DNA of 48,138 nt. It comes from a virus. Made by a program: the position numbers and the translations under genes. The stretch lies in the IMG/VR virus record IMGVR_UViG_3300011125_000005, positions 1-48,138 of that record. One strand, 5' to 3'. Below the pieces are notes generated by a model. It made no database searches. It worked only from the letters and a program-made list of their open reading frames with translations, and was not told the origin of the DNA. How positions within the stretch are numbered: the first letter of the stretch is position 1; each line of letters opens with the position of its first letter. Of the stretch, positions 1 to 7,746 are shown in pieces.

Positions 1-2
1 TA

Positions 3-440
3 CCGTGTTTAGGTTCTGCTTTATACGAAGAATTCAAAACAAAGATAGCAGCAGCAACTACCAACGCAGACGAGGACACTTTAATTAGTGATTACATAGC
101 ACCGATGTTAGTTAAGTTCGTACAAATGGAACTTAGCACCGACCTACTTTATAAATATAGAGACAAGGGAGTAATGAAGAAATCTAGCGAAAATAGTTCT
201 AGTGTATCTTATACAGATATGCGCTATTTAATGGATAGATGGGATAACAAAGCACAATTCTATAAGAAGCGTTTAATAGATTATTTGTGCGGTAATACAT
301 CTTTATTTCCTACTTACTTACAAAGCCCTAATACGTGGGATATTATACCAGATACTAACGCATTTACTAACCCTTTTTACTTAGGTACAGAATCGTGGGA
401 AGAAAAAAAACAACGTCTGAAACTTCGAGGAAGTTTGTAA
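3..440 (+). CDS. Head-completion/connector-like protein, 5' partial (DUF6712-like)
   Basis: The reading frame is open from the window's left edge, so the true start lies outside; the first internal ATG is at 105. The visible part is about 145 residues, without membrane segments. Its pattern (a conserved 'I-P-x-L' helix, a 'D-K-G-V' turn, then a helix ending in 'YL-x(2)-N-x(3)-FP') resembles the short head-tail connector or head-completion proteins of Bacteroidota phages (DUF6712-like). I infer a virion connector role from that resemblance and from the tail-completion-like gene 30 nt downstream. The region uses CG-containing codons more than the genes after 2.8 kb. The family call is tentative; the coding call is firm. 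Confidence 0.6.
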   Translation, partial: PCLGSALYEEFKTKIAAATTNADEDTLISDYIAPMLVKFVQMELSTDLLYKYRDKGVMKKSSENSSSVSYTDMRYLMDRWDNKAQFYKKRLIDYLCGNTSLFPTYLQSPNTWDIIPDTNAFTNPFYLGTESWEEKKQRLKLRGSL

Positions 441-470
441 ACATAGACAAAAAACTAAAAAAGTATTTTA

Positions 471-935
471 ATGCTAAACTACCAAAAGATAATACTAGAA
501 AGTAATACTTTCGCAGATAACCATTTACAAATTAATAGTTTTGGTAATGGTAATATGTGGGAGGTTGTGGAGAGAGACAAGTTACAACCTTTCAACTATC
601 AGTTACTATCGTTAGAAGATAGCGGTAGTAGTGTACAGGATAAAGCAATTACATTTAATTTCAATATTGTGGTAATGGATCAAGTATTGAATGGAGAAGA
701 AAACGAGGTTTTTGTTAAATCTAGTATGCACCAAATACTATTAGACTATTTAGCCTACTTTGATAGAACTGTTCTTTATGATGTAGATGGAGATAGAATT
801 AAATTCGACATTGTAAGGAGTAGTAGTTTATCTAGTTTTACAGAGAGGTTTAACGATGAGTTAGCAGGGTGGGTAATGACTGTAACATTTAGAACACCTT
901 TCGACTATAACAAATGCAATATACCTTTAACATAA
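471..935 (+). CDS. Tail-completion/terminator-like protein
   Basis: A 154-residue soluble protein with no signal or membrane segment. The C-terminal part (about residues 115-154) has a 'FTERFND-x-L-x-GW' stretch followed by alternating beta residues and a final 'PFDY-x(2)-CNIPL', a pattern I associate with small tail-completion proteins of Bacteroidota tailed phages. The ATG is preceded by an A-rich stretch, as is usual where Shine-Dalgarno sites are not used. It follows a connector-like gene, which fits a head-tail joining role. Such a protein would be more expected in a long-tailed phage than in a crAss-like podovirus, which adds to the suspicion that this end is mosaic. Function is inferred from recall of the pattern only. 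Confidence 0.5.
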   Translation: MLNYQKIILESNTFADNHLQINSFGNGNMWEVVERDKLQPFNYQLLSLEDSGSSVQDKAITFNFNIVVMDQVLNGEENEVFVKSSMHQILLDYLAYFDRTVLYDVDGDRIKFDIVRSSSLSSFTERFNDELAGWVMTVTFRTPFDYNKCNIPLT

Positions 936-948
936 TAATATATAAAAA

Positions 949-1233
949 ATGAAAGCAAACAACACACAGAATTAATGAGCAGCAGAAGATGGAGTAATAA
1001 TAGTAAATGATACAACCGCTTACACCGCAAAAAGATTTAACGCCTTTTACGTTTCAGAAGATACAGTAATAGGTAATTTAGAAGTTAACGGAGTAGTGGC
1101 AGATGTTACCGCTAACTATATTACAACACCAGCAACAGGAATAAAAGCAGGCGTTTTAGTTACTTCTTTCGGTGATGACGTATTTAGCGCAATTACATTA
1201 ACTAGCGGTTCTGTCGCATTAATAGTAGCCTAG
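949..1233 (+). pseudogene. Small structural-type protein with two consecutive in-frame stops
   Basis: The ATG at 949 follows an A-rich leader 13 nt after the preceding stop. Eight codons later come TAA (973-975) and TGA (976-978), after which the same frame runs open for about 84 codons to TAG at 1231. The downstream peptide is typical of small phage structural proteins: a 'DTVIGNLEVNGVVADVTANY' segment and an 'ITLTSGSVALIVA' end. No ATG exists after the stops; the first alternative start is a GTG deep in the domain. It may be a pseudogene, a sequencing or assembly error (for example a compensated indel pair), a start not of the usual type, or readthrough. It lies between the tail-completion-like and LamG-like genes. 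Confidence 0.5.
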
Positions 1234-1234
1234 T

Positions 1235-2005
1235 ATGTATGGATATTATTTTAGTGATAATTTAAGGAATGTAATTAATTCTACACCTAACTTTAATAAG
1301 ACCTATTGCAGTTATTATTTAAACGGTACGGACAGTTATTTGCAAGGAACTACAACCACTACTGATTTAGTAGGTGGAACTGGTAAAACATGGAGCGTTA
1401 GAATTGTATTTAGGAGGTTAAGAGTAGCAACGCAAGAGTATTTATTTGGCAATTTTCAAGTATCTGGAAACTTAAAACAATTTGTAGGAACTTTAAATAT
1501 TGACAATACTTTAACACTTACACTATCTAGTGATGGCTCAGCTAATTCTGGCAATTATAAAACAGTTAAAGAATTTAATAATACGACTGATTTTTATGAT
1601 TTGATACTAACTTATAACAATGGCGTTATGACTTGCTACGTTGATGGTTTAGCTGATGCAGGAACGTCAACAACAATACCAACAACAGTATATAATAATG
1701 CTTTGCCTACAACATACGGAACTACAAGACTTTTAACAGCACCTTTTAAGTTTTTCGAGGGTTATTATAACCAAGTAGGTTGGACAAATGACGTAATCAC
1801 AAGCACAGAAGCCTCCGAACTTTGGAACGCTGGAAGTCCTAGAATAACAAGCGATGTTTTAGATAATATGGTTCAGCAATATATTTTTGATAATGATACT
1901 TTTGACGGTACAGATTGGGATATTTTAGATAGTGTATCTACAAATGATGGAATTAGTGTAAATGTTAGCGCAATAGATAAAGATTGTAACGAAAACCCTT
2001 ATTAA
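1235..2005 (+). CDS. LamG/concanavalin-like jellyroll protein
   Basis: A 256-residue beta-rich protein. About residues 27-200 read as a Laminin-G-3-like (concanavalin A-like) jellyroll: a 'YYLNGTDSYLQG' opening strand, a 'TWSVRIVFR' strand, and 'FYDLILTYNNGVMTCYVDG', the strand pair that is the best-conserved part of the fold. Such domains bind glycans, and in phages they commonly sit on receptor-binding or head-decoration proteins. There is no signal peptide. The start at 1235 lies 1 nt after the previous stop. The next gene, 2 nt downstream, is a carbohydrate-esterase-like protein, so the two probably act together on host surface polysaccharide. The fold call is moderately sure; binding target unknown. 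Confidence 0.6.
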   Translation: MYGYYFSDNLRNVINSTPNFNKTYCSYYLNGTDSYLQGTTTTTDLVGGTGKTWSVRIVFRRLRVATQEYLFGNFQVSGNLKQFVGTLNIDNTLTLTLSSDGSANSGNYKTVKEFNNTTDFYDLILTYNNGVMTCYVDGLADAGTSTTIPTTVYNNALPTTYGTTRLLTAPFKFFEGYYNQVGWTNDVITSTEASELWNAGSPRITSDVLDNMVQQYIFDNDTFDGTDWDILDSVSTNDGISVNVSAIDKDCNENPY

Positions 2006-2007
2006 TT

Positions 2008-2766
2008 ATGGCACAAGTGAATAAAATATGGCTTTCGATGGGTCAAAGTTGGAGCGCAGGACAGACTGACGGAATACTAGATTTGCAAGCGGAATATACA
2101 GGGTTAAAAATCAACACTAGAATACTAAAAGACGGAGTTAATTTTTCCTGTATTGACTCAACTTTAAATAATAATCAATTTCCTTTAGCTTATAAAAATA
2201 ACGGATGTTCTATTGAGTTCTACTTTAAAGATATTGCAGATTTATTAGGTAGAGATGTTTATATAGTTAAATGCGCCAAAGGTGGAGCAGGATTAGCACA
2301 AGATGCAGGGATAGTAGATTGGAATGTAGCAAGTGTAGCAGAGTTATACGATGAAGCAATAGCAGCAATACAGAACGCTAAGACATGGATGGATAACAGA
2401 GGCAAGTCTTATATATTTGAGGGGTTAATTTGGTGGCAAGGAGAGCAAGATAGTAAAACTCTAGTAGATGCTAACGCTTATCAAACTAATTCAACAAACT
2501 TTTTTAATGGTATTATAACAGAAACTGGTAACGCTAATTTAAAGATTTATCAATATAATATTATTGATCCGCCAAGTTTAGGTAGACCATATAAAGCAGA
2601 AGTGAATTCAGGTAAATTAGCATTTACTAATTTAGATACTAACAACAGAAGGTTATTTACTCCAACAGTAATAGATTGGAATATAGACGATAAGCACCCT
2701 AGCGTAGATGGGTATTTGAAAATATGGGATGACTACCAAAAACCTTTAATAATTAACGATTTATAA
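2008..2766 (+). CDS. SGNH/SASA-type carbohydrate esterase
   Basis: A 252-residue protein with the landmarks of the sialate O-acetylesterase/acetylxylan esterase (SASA, SGNH-hydrolase) family. Near the N-terminus a 'MGQSWSAG' block supplies the nucleophile Ser14. A 'KCAKGGAGLA' block follows. A 'GLIWWQGEQDS' block is the WQGE.D signature of the family. At the C-terminus 'DDKHPSVDGY' gives the Asp228/His230 pair. All catalytic residues appear present, so it is probably active in removing acetyl groups from surface glycans. There is no signal peptide, as expected for a virion-borne tail enzyme. It follows a LamG-like gene by 2 nt, suggesting one transcriptional unit and a shared adsorption role. 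Confidence 0.75.
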   Translation: MAQVNKIWLSMGQSWSAGQTDGILDLQAEYTGLKINTRILKDGVNFSCIDSTLNNNQFPLAYKNNGCSIEFYFKDIADLLGRDVYIVKCAKGGAGLAQDAGIVDWNVASVAELYDEAIAAIQNAKTWMDNRGKSYIFEGLIWWQGEQDSKTLVDANAYQTNSTNFFNGIITETGNANLKIYQYNIIDPPSLGRPYKAEVNSGKLAFTNLDTNNRRLFTPTVIDWNIDDKHPSVDGYLKIWDDYQKPLIINDL

Positions 2767-2790
2767 TAACTAAAAAACACAATAAAAACC

Positions 2791-3015
2791 ATGGATAGCA
2801 AGGTTAAGTTTATGTTTAAGGGTGAGAGTAAAACTTACACTTATTGCTTACCAGAGATTAATGGAACTAGGTGATTAGTAGTAATCAATCCTAAAGATAT
2901 AGAAATGCTATTAAAAGACTACCCAAATATCTTAGGAGAATTTGGAGAAATATTAGTTAATAGTGTTGAGGAAGTTAATATACCAGAGTGGATTAACCAA
3001 GGTAATGAGGTATGA
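2791..3015 (+). pseudogene. Small conserved-looking gene with an in-frame TGA
   Basis: An ATG at 2791 opens a frame of 74 codons ending in TGA at 3013, overlapping the next gene's ATG by 4 nt (ATGA), as expected for a real cotranslated gene. Codon 28 (2872-2874) is TGA. One base change from TGG would give an uninterrupted protein reading 'GTRW LVVINPKD'. Other genes in this window end in TGA (for example at 4436-4438 and 8565-8567) and the very long frames contain none, so genome-wide recoding of TGA is unlikely. Either this is a fresh nonsense mutation, a base error, or a local readthrough site. It is the first gene of the CG-poor part of the window. Confidence 0.5.
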
Positions 3016-3497
3016 AGGAATTAATAAGGGGAATAGTAGCATTAGTAGGATCTTTAATAGTATTTAGTACTGTTATAGTTATAGGTATACTATATTCTCC
3101 TTTCCATTCTATTATATTAGCAGTGCAAAAAAGGAACATATCTTACTTCTTTATAGTATGGTATAAGTTATTAGATGGTACATTAGCTACTGTAGGAGGT
3201 ATGCTCTATAACTTAGCAGTTGATTATGATTGTTTAGGTAATGTATGGGGAGAATGGGTAGAAGATGCTATTACTCCAGATGATAATACTCATTTTGGAG
3301 AAAAGAATACTACTATATCCGCATCTATAGGGCAGTTAGAAAAAAGAGAATCAATTATTTATACAAGAGGAGTTACACTTAGTAAAGTATTAAATAAAGT
3401 GTTTAGGCAGAAGAGACACGCAGAAGGGTCATGGGATTATAAATTAGCAAAAGAAAAAATAGATAAAGCAGATTATCATCAGTCAATAAAAAAATAA
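3012..3497 (+). CDS. Membrane-anchored phage protein, 'TISASIG' family type
   Basis: A 161-residue protein with two hydrophobic stretches (about residues 5-27 and 44-67), followed by a soluble C-terminal part. The segment 'EKNTTISASIGQLE' and the following 'GVTLSKVLNKVF-x(4)-H' match a pattern I know from small phage proteins, including crAss-like ones, of the form 'DETISSxxGxN...G.xLxxxLDxxxxxHC'. Here the terminal cysteine is replaced (HAEGS). Function of the family is unknown to me; the membrane segments and the following small membrane genes suggest a lysis or envelope-related cluster. The start overlaps the end of the preceding small gene by 4 nt. Confidence 0.6.
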   Translation: MKELIRGIVALVGSLIVFSTVIVIGILYSPFHSIILAVQKRNISYFFIVWYKLLDGTLATVGGMLYNLAVDYDCLGNVWGEWVEDAITPDDNTHFGEKNTTISASIGQLEKRESIIYTRGVTLSKVLNKVFRQKRHAEGSWDYKLAKEKIDKADYHQSIKK

Positions 3498-3498
3498 A

Positions 3499-4152
3499 AT
3501 GGAATTAGTTATAAGTATCCTATTACCTTTCTCAGTAGTATTAAGCACTGTCTTTATAGCAGTATATAAAGTTAGAGGAGAAAGAAAAACCTCTTTACTA
3601 CTAGCAAAGGAAAACAAGAATCTAAAACAAGAAGTTAAAGACTTCTCAGACCCTATGGTTTTAGACCTACAAATGTTTAATACTATAAAAGATGCAGTAG
3701 AAAGGATGTTTAAAGAAACCCAAGCAGACAGGTTTATTATATTTACTGCATGTAATGGTAAAACTAATATGCGGTTTGCTACAGCTATTTATGAGCAGCA
3801 TAAAGATAGTGGTAAAGTAATGCTATCTATTGGTGCAGTTGGTAAATATGTTAGGTTTGAATTTGATGAGGTGTATAGAAAAATGCTTAAGACTATTGAA
3901 GCACAGGGGATGACTACTTTAGATGTAGGTCATATGCATGAAGGAGATTTAAAAAATATCTATAAAGTAGAAAAAGTTAAGCACTCTTTAATTTATTTTC
4001 TAAATAGGACTAAAATTAACTCAACCAAAGATAGGTTATTCTACTGTTCTGTAGCTACTCATGAACCTACTCCTTTTTCAGGACAGGAGTTAGTAGTAAT
4101 GAAAACAGCTATAGACACCATTAAAAAAGAAGTTAAGAAAGATGAAAACTAA
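3499..4152 (+). CDS. N-terminally anchored protein with GAF-like domain
   Basis: A 217-residue protein with one N-terminal membrane segment (about residues 2-24) and a short coiled-coil-like linker rich in Lys and Glu (about 30-50). The soluble domain that follows (about 60-215) has a 'F-x-TIKDAVERMFKET-x-ADRFIIFTACNGK' helix-strand start and a late 'DRLFYCSVATHEPTPFSGQE' strand, reminiscent of GAF/PAS-type sensor folds. No enzymatic motif is visible. It begins 1 nt after the preceding stop and overlaps the next gene by 11 nt, so it belongs to the same membrane-protein cluster. The GAF resemblance is weak; treat as unknown membrane protein. Confidence 0.55.
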   Translation: MELVISILLPFSVVLSTVFIAVYKVRGERKTSLLLAKENKNLKQEVKDFSDPMVLDLQMFNTIKDAVERMFKETQADRFIIFTACNGKTNMRFATAIYEQHKDSGKVMLSIGAVGKYVRFEFDEVYRKMLKTIEAQGMTTLDVGHMHEGDLKNIYKVEKVKHSLIYFLNRTKINSTKDRLFYCSVATHEPTPFSGQELVVMKTAIDTIKKEVKKDEN

Positions 4153-4438
4153 AAAAGAATATTTCCAATTATTTAAAGATATCTTAAAAGAAAAAGGTAG
4201 ATACTCCCAAGGTAGAGTATACTTGCTTTGGTCTATAGTAGCTTACTACTTAACCATTGGTATACTAACTGCTGCAGGTATAAGCTCTAAGTTTGAAATT
4301 GAAATAGATAAATTTAAGATAATTATTGATGCCCTGGAATATGCAATGACTCTATTTGGAGGATATGTGTTTGGAGGTAAATTTATTGACGCTTATACAG
4401 CAATTAAAGGAGTAAGAGATGACAGAAAAGAAGAATGA
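4142..4438 (+). CDS. Small two-helix membrane protein, holin-like
   Basis: A 98-residue protein with a charged N-terminus and two hydrophobic segments (about residues 27-47 and 64-84) separated by a short loop, ending in a charged tail (RDDRKEE). This size and topology is that of holins and related phage membrane proteins, but it is not diagnostic. Overlaps of 11 nt with the previous gene and 20 nt with the next indicate translational coupling. No lysin was recognised nearby in the window, which limits the lysis inference. Confidence 0.55.
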   Translation: MKTKKEYFQLFKDILKEKGRYSQGRVYLLWSIVAYYLTIGILTAAGISSKFEIEIDKFKIIIDALEYAMTLFGGYVFGGKFIDAYTAIKGVRDDRKEE

Positions 4439-4895
4439 GTTATTAGAACTACTTAAAAAGAATGCTATAGCTATACTACTATCTGGAGCATTACTTTTAT
4501 GGGGAATAGTAAAAGATACATTTAATGCAGGAGCTGAGTTAAAGTTTAGATCAGAAATTACTGGAATAGTAAAAGAAGACCTTAAGGTCCACTTTGATAC
4601 TATTATAGATAATAGATTTCAATATAATTTAGAGAAATGTCTTAAAGACCCTACATTATTTTTAGATGTACTAAGCAGTCCCTTTGTTAGTAGCTATGCT
4701 GAAGATAAAGCTTTAGAAATCCATAGAGAAGTAGAAAGTAAATTATTAGCCATGGACAGTATCCAAACTAGTTTTGTAACATCTATAGGTAAAAATTTAG
4801 GAGTAAGAGATGAAGATGTAATGCCTCTATTTAAAAATATGATGAGGGACTATATTAAAAAGAAAGGAATTGATAAAGTTACAGCCGCTTTTTAA
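4419..4895 (+). CDS. Single-span membrane protein of unknown function
   Basis: A 158-residue protein with one hydrophobic segment (about residues 15-31) and a mostly helical, charged remainder. I do not recognise the family. It overlaps the preceding holin-like gene by 20 nt and is the last gene before a Bacteroidota-type promoter box, so it probably closes the upstream transcription unit. It may act with the two preceding membrane proteins, for example as a spanin or holin-modulating partner, but nothing in its sequence proves that. Confidence 0.5.
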   Translation: MTEKKNELLELLKKNAIAILLSGALLLWGIVKDTFNAGAELKFRSEITGIVKEDLKVHFDTIIDNRFQYNLEKCLKDPTLFLDVLSSPFVSSYAEDKALEIHREVESKLLAMDSIQTSFVTSIGKNLGVRDEDVMPLFKNMMRDYIKKKGIDKVTAAF

Positions 4896-4914
4896 TTATT
4901 AAATTTTAATTTCT

Positions 4915-4922
4915 TATCTTTG
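4915..4922 (+). promoter_or_regulatory. Bacteroidota -7 box TATCTTTG
   Basis: TATCTTTG matches the Bacteroidota primary-sigma -7 consensus TAnnTTTG exactly and lies 22 nt upstream of the ATG at 4945. The expected -33 TTG is only weakly present (TTTAA about 20 nt upstream). It probably starts a transcript covering 4945 onward. Confidence 0.5.
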
Positions 4923-4944
4923 CATTATAACTAAAAACGATGTC

Positions 4945-5409
4945 ATGGAGAAGAAATTAAAAGTAGAAGAAGTAATGATGCTAGATAGCATCTTAGGAAA
5001 CATTATTGGAAGAGGTATTCCAGTATTAAAAACTGAGTTACTAGAAGTTAAAACTCAACTTGGAGAAGTAGTAGAAGATACACTTAATAAAAAGCAAGAC
5101 GCTATAGATAAGTATATTACTAGAGATGAGGAAGGTAAAGGTATCCTTAAAGAAGGAATAGATGCCGCAAAAGAATTAATGGTTACGGATTTTGAGTCTT
5201 CAGATGAAGAGGCCATGGTAGAAGCTATAAAGGCTATAACGGAAGAAGAAGTAGAAATTAATTTTCCTACTGTATCTAAAGATGAAGAAGTACTAGTTAA
5301 AGTTAATGGTGAATACACAACTTTTACTATACAACGTTTTTTAGAAAAATCTACTGAGGTAGACTCAAGAGTACTAGGAATATTAACTGAATTTTTTATA
5401 AATGACTAA
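4945..5409 (+). CDS. Acidic phage protein of unknown function
   Basis: A 154-residue, strongly acidic, largely helical protein without membrane segments. Residues 75-110 are dense in Glu and Asp. I do not recognise the family. It is the first gene after the promoter box at 4915 and overlaps the metallophosphoesterase-like gene by 8 nt, so it opens the crAss-type virion gene block. An ATG at 4940 is out of frame; 4945 is the in-frame start. An acidic early gene in this position could be a chaperone, scaffold or internal protein, but that is a guess from composition and position. Confidence 0.5.
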   Translation: MEKKLKVEEVMMLDSILGNIIGRGIPVLKTELLEVKTQLGEVVEDTLNKKQDAIDKYITRDEEGKGILKEGIDAAKELMVTDFESSDEEAMVEAIKAITEEEVEINFPTVSKDEEVLVKVNGEYTTFTIQRFLEKSTEVDSRVLGILTEFFIND

Positions 5410-6475
5410 GAATCAACTAAAAGAAGTACTAAGAGATAAACAAGGATACTTAAAGTCTGGACCACATAGACTGTCTTTACAGTTTGATATTCCTAAACAT
5501 CTCGCTAAGCAAGCTATTAGAGAAGTGAAAAATGAGATTAGAGGTGGGGAAGCTATTCATATAGACTTTATTCAATCTAAGCTTAAAGATGCTGAAGTAG
5601 CAATGTCTAAACAAGAAGCCCTTCAATTTACTGCTACTGCTTTAATAAGTGCAGGAAAAATAGAAGAAGCTATTGACTTGTTAACTAGAGTAGAAAAAGA
5701 AGTAGATAAACCTTCTTATACTACTAGTAAGTTTAAAGACGGTAACTACGTAGTACTAGGTTGTAGTCACTTACCTTTCCATAATAAGGAAATGTGGACA
5801 GCTACCTGTAAACTTATAGCTGATATGGAAGATCTTAAAGGTATTGTCCTTGCAGGAGATATCTTAGATATGCATTCTATATCAAGACACAGTAAAGGTA
5901 AGATTAGACTTCCTGGATATACATTAGCTAGAGAATACAAAGAGGCAAACCTTGCTCTTGATGAATTAGATGCTGCTATAGGAGATAGGAAAATAATTAA
6001 AGAATACTTCTATGGAAACCATGAAGATTGGTATAACCAATGGGGTAAAGATGTAGATAACAACTACTTAGGTAGAGCTGGAGCAAAGTCTCCTTACGAT
6101 GCATGCTTTAAACATAGAGGTTACAATACACAATTTAACTGGAAAACTGCTAATGTAAAATTAGGAGACTTAGAAATTATCCATGGAGAGTGGTGTAATA
6201 AACATGCTGCACATAAACATGCTGCAGAGCTACATAGAAACATAGCTTTCTTCCATACTCATAGAATGGGTACTTACTTTGAAAGTAACATTGCAGGATA
6301 TAACTGTGGTTGGGGAGGAGATAAAGATAGCCCTGTATTTAGTTACATGTCTAAGTCACAAAAAGAAAACTGGAGAAATGGTATACTTACGGTAACATTA
6401 AAAGATAATGTAGCGTATCCTACTATAGTAGATTTTAAAAATAATCATTTCTCTTTCAACAATAAATTATACTAG
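5402..6475 (+). CDS. Metallophosphoesterase-like (calcineurin fold) protein
   Basis: A 357-residue protein. The N-terminal 100 residues are helical and HTH-like ('HRLSLQFDIPKHLAKQAIREVKN'). From about residue 115 the calcineurin-like phosphoesterase motifs follow in order: 'GCSHLPFH' (where GDxH is usual), 'GDILD' near residue 152, 'GNHED', a 'HGEW' block and 'HTHR'. The first metal-binding Asp of the family is replaced by Cys121, while the remaining ligands appear present, so activity is uncertain. Possible roles are nuclease or phosphodiesterase action on DNA, or a structural use of the fold. It overlaps the acidic protein gene by 8 nt and precedes virion neck genes by 3 nt. Confidence 0.65.
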   Translation: MTKNQLKEVLRDKQGYLKSGPHRLSLQFDIPKHLAKQAIREVKNEIRGGEAIHIDFIQSKLKDAEVAMSKQEALQFTATALISAGKIEEAIDLLTRVEKEVDKPSYTTSKFKDGNYVVLGCSHLPFHNKEMWTATCKLIADMEDLKGIVLAGDILDMHSISRHSKGKIRLPGYTLAREYKEANLALDELDAAIGDRKIIKEYFYGNHEDWYNQWGKDVDNNYLGRAGAKSPYDACFKHRGYNTQFNWKTANVKLGDLEIIHGEWCNKHAAHKHAAELHRNIAFFHTHRMGTYFESNIAGYNCGWGGDKDSPVFSYMSKSQKENWRNGILTVTLKDNVAYPTIVDFKNNHFSFNNKLY

Positions 6476-6478
6476 ACT

Positions 6479-7171
6479 ATGCCAACATTCAATGAGATTA
6501 TATTTGATGTAATGGAGGTCATCAGAGGTCATCAAATCTCTGACGATACTGAAATATCAGAAGAACAAGTTATATACCAAATAGACAACCAGAGAGCACT
6601 TTGGTTAAAAAGGGAATATGATAAGCCAGGTCAGAATATTGATACTCAGATAACTAGTGATTTAGGATGCCTAGAATTAATTGAAGTAGATGCAGCAGAA
6701 TGTTGCACTGTAGAATTAGGATGTACTGTACTTAGGACTAGTAGAAAGTTACCTAACTTTATTAAGTTTACTGAAGGATTAGGTATTACTAGAGTGGGTC
6801 CAATACATAAACTTAAACTACCTTTTACTTATACTGACTATGATAAAGCAATTTATACTGCTAGTGCAGAGAATAAGTACAGTAAAGGAGTTTTAGCTTT
6901 CTTATTAAATGGGTATGTATATACAATTATGACAGACCCTAATATGGTTCACTTAACTCATATTAATGTAAGAGGAGTAGTAGCTTCTCCTGCAGACCTA
7001 ATAGATTATAAATGTGATAATGAAGGTACTACATGCTTTTCTTTTGATGATGAGTACCCTATTAACAGGCATATGCTACCTTATATCAAGGAGCAAGTCC
7101 TATCACAACTAGGTATAATGTCTCCAAAGGATTCAGCTAATGATGGTCAAGAACTACTAAATAAACAATAA
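6479..7171 (+). CDS. crAss-type neck/ring protein
   Basis: A 230-residue protein without membrane segments, beginning with 'FNEIIFDVMEVIRGHQISDDTEISEEQV', a helical start resembling the head-tail ring and adaptor proteins of crAss-like phages. The middle is beta-rich and contains three Cys in 'DAAECCTVELGC' (about residues 75-86). Its position directly before the IHF-like and P22 gp4-like genes is the one held by ring proteins in the crAss virion module. Its stop overlaps the next gene's start by one base (TAATG). Assignment is by gene order and general pattern, not by a catalytic motif. Confidence 0.5.
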   Translation: MPTFNEIIFDVMEVIRGHQISDDTEISEEQVIYQIDNQRALWLKREYDKPGQNIDTQITSDLGCLELIEVDAAECCTVELGCTVLRTSRKLPNFIKFTEGLGITRVGPIHKLKLPFTYTDYDKAIYTASAENKYSKGVLAFLLNGYVYTIMTDPNMVHLTHINVRGVVASPADLIDYKCDNEGTTCFSFDDEYPINRHMLPYIKEQVLSQLGIMSPKDSANDGQELLNKQ

Positions 7172-7746
7172 TGCAGAAAAAAGGGAAACAAAAAGAGAAG
7201 TATGTTGCCCACATTAAAAGTAAAGAATTCTTTGAGTACTATGCTAGAAAGTATTTTAAAGATTATACTAATGAGAAGGGAGAAGAAATTAAAAGAGCTA
7301 AGGTAGATAGGGATACTCCTTACTATGTTAGCTATGAAGTGTATTGTAAAGTTATTAGTGCCTTTAATCTAAAGATTAGAGAAGCTATATTAAATGAATC
7401 TTTTGATTTCAACTTACCCAGAAAGATGGGTATACTAGGTATAAGGAAAAAGAAAATTACTCCCTGGATAAATGCAGAAGGAGAATTAGTTAATCCTTTA
7501 CCTGTAGATTGGAAAGCTACTATGGATCTATGGGAAGTAGATTCTAAAGCAAAGAAAGAAAAAAAACGTGTAAGACACTTCAATAAACATACTAATGGGT
7601 ATATAGTACAATGGTATTACTCTACTAGGAAAGCTAACTACAAATGGAAATCAGCATATTCTTTTATTCCTTGTAGAACTGCTAAAGTAGAGTTATGTAC
7701 AATACTTAAAACCCCTAATAACAAAATAGATTATTACGAATTATGA
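7171..7746 (+). CDS. IHF/HU-fold-like virion protein
   Basis: A 191-residue basic protein. About residues 50-95 read as an HU/IHF-like unit: a helix 'YYVSYEVYCKVISAFNLKIREAI', then 'NESFDFNLPRKMGILGIRKKK', matching the HU pattern of a helix followed by 'G-x-V-x-LP-x-LG-x-F-x-V-x-x-R'. crAss-like phages carry such an IHF-related gene in the tail block, where it is a structural neck component rather than a nucleoid protein. The C-terminal part has aromatic and Lys residues without a recognised motif. It is coupled to both neighbours (overlaps of 1 and 4 nt). Confidence 0.55.
   Translation: MQKKGKQKEKYVAHIKSKEFFEYYARKYFKDYTNEKGEEIKRAKVDRDTPYYVSYEVYCKVISAFNLKIREAILNESFDFNLPRKMGILGIRKKKITPWINAEGELVNPLPVDWKATMDLWEVDSKAKKEKKRVRHFNKHTNGYIVQWYYSTRKANYKWKSAYSFIPCRTAKVELCTILKTPNNKIDYYEL

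Noticed and set aside
5055-5318. A Ser-rich minus-strand frame inside the acidic protein gene
   Set aside because: It is produced by the Glu/Asp-rich codons of the opposite strand and shows no independent support.
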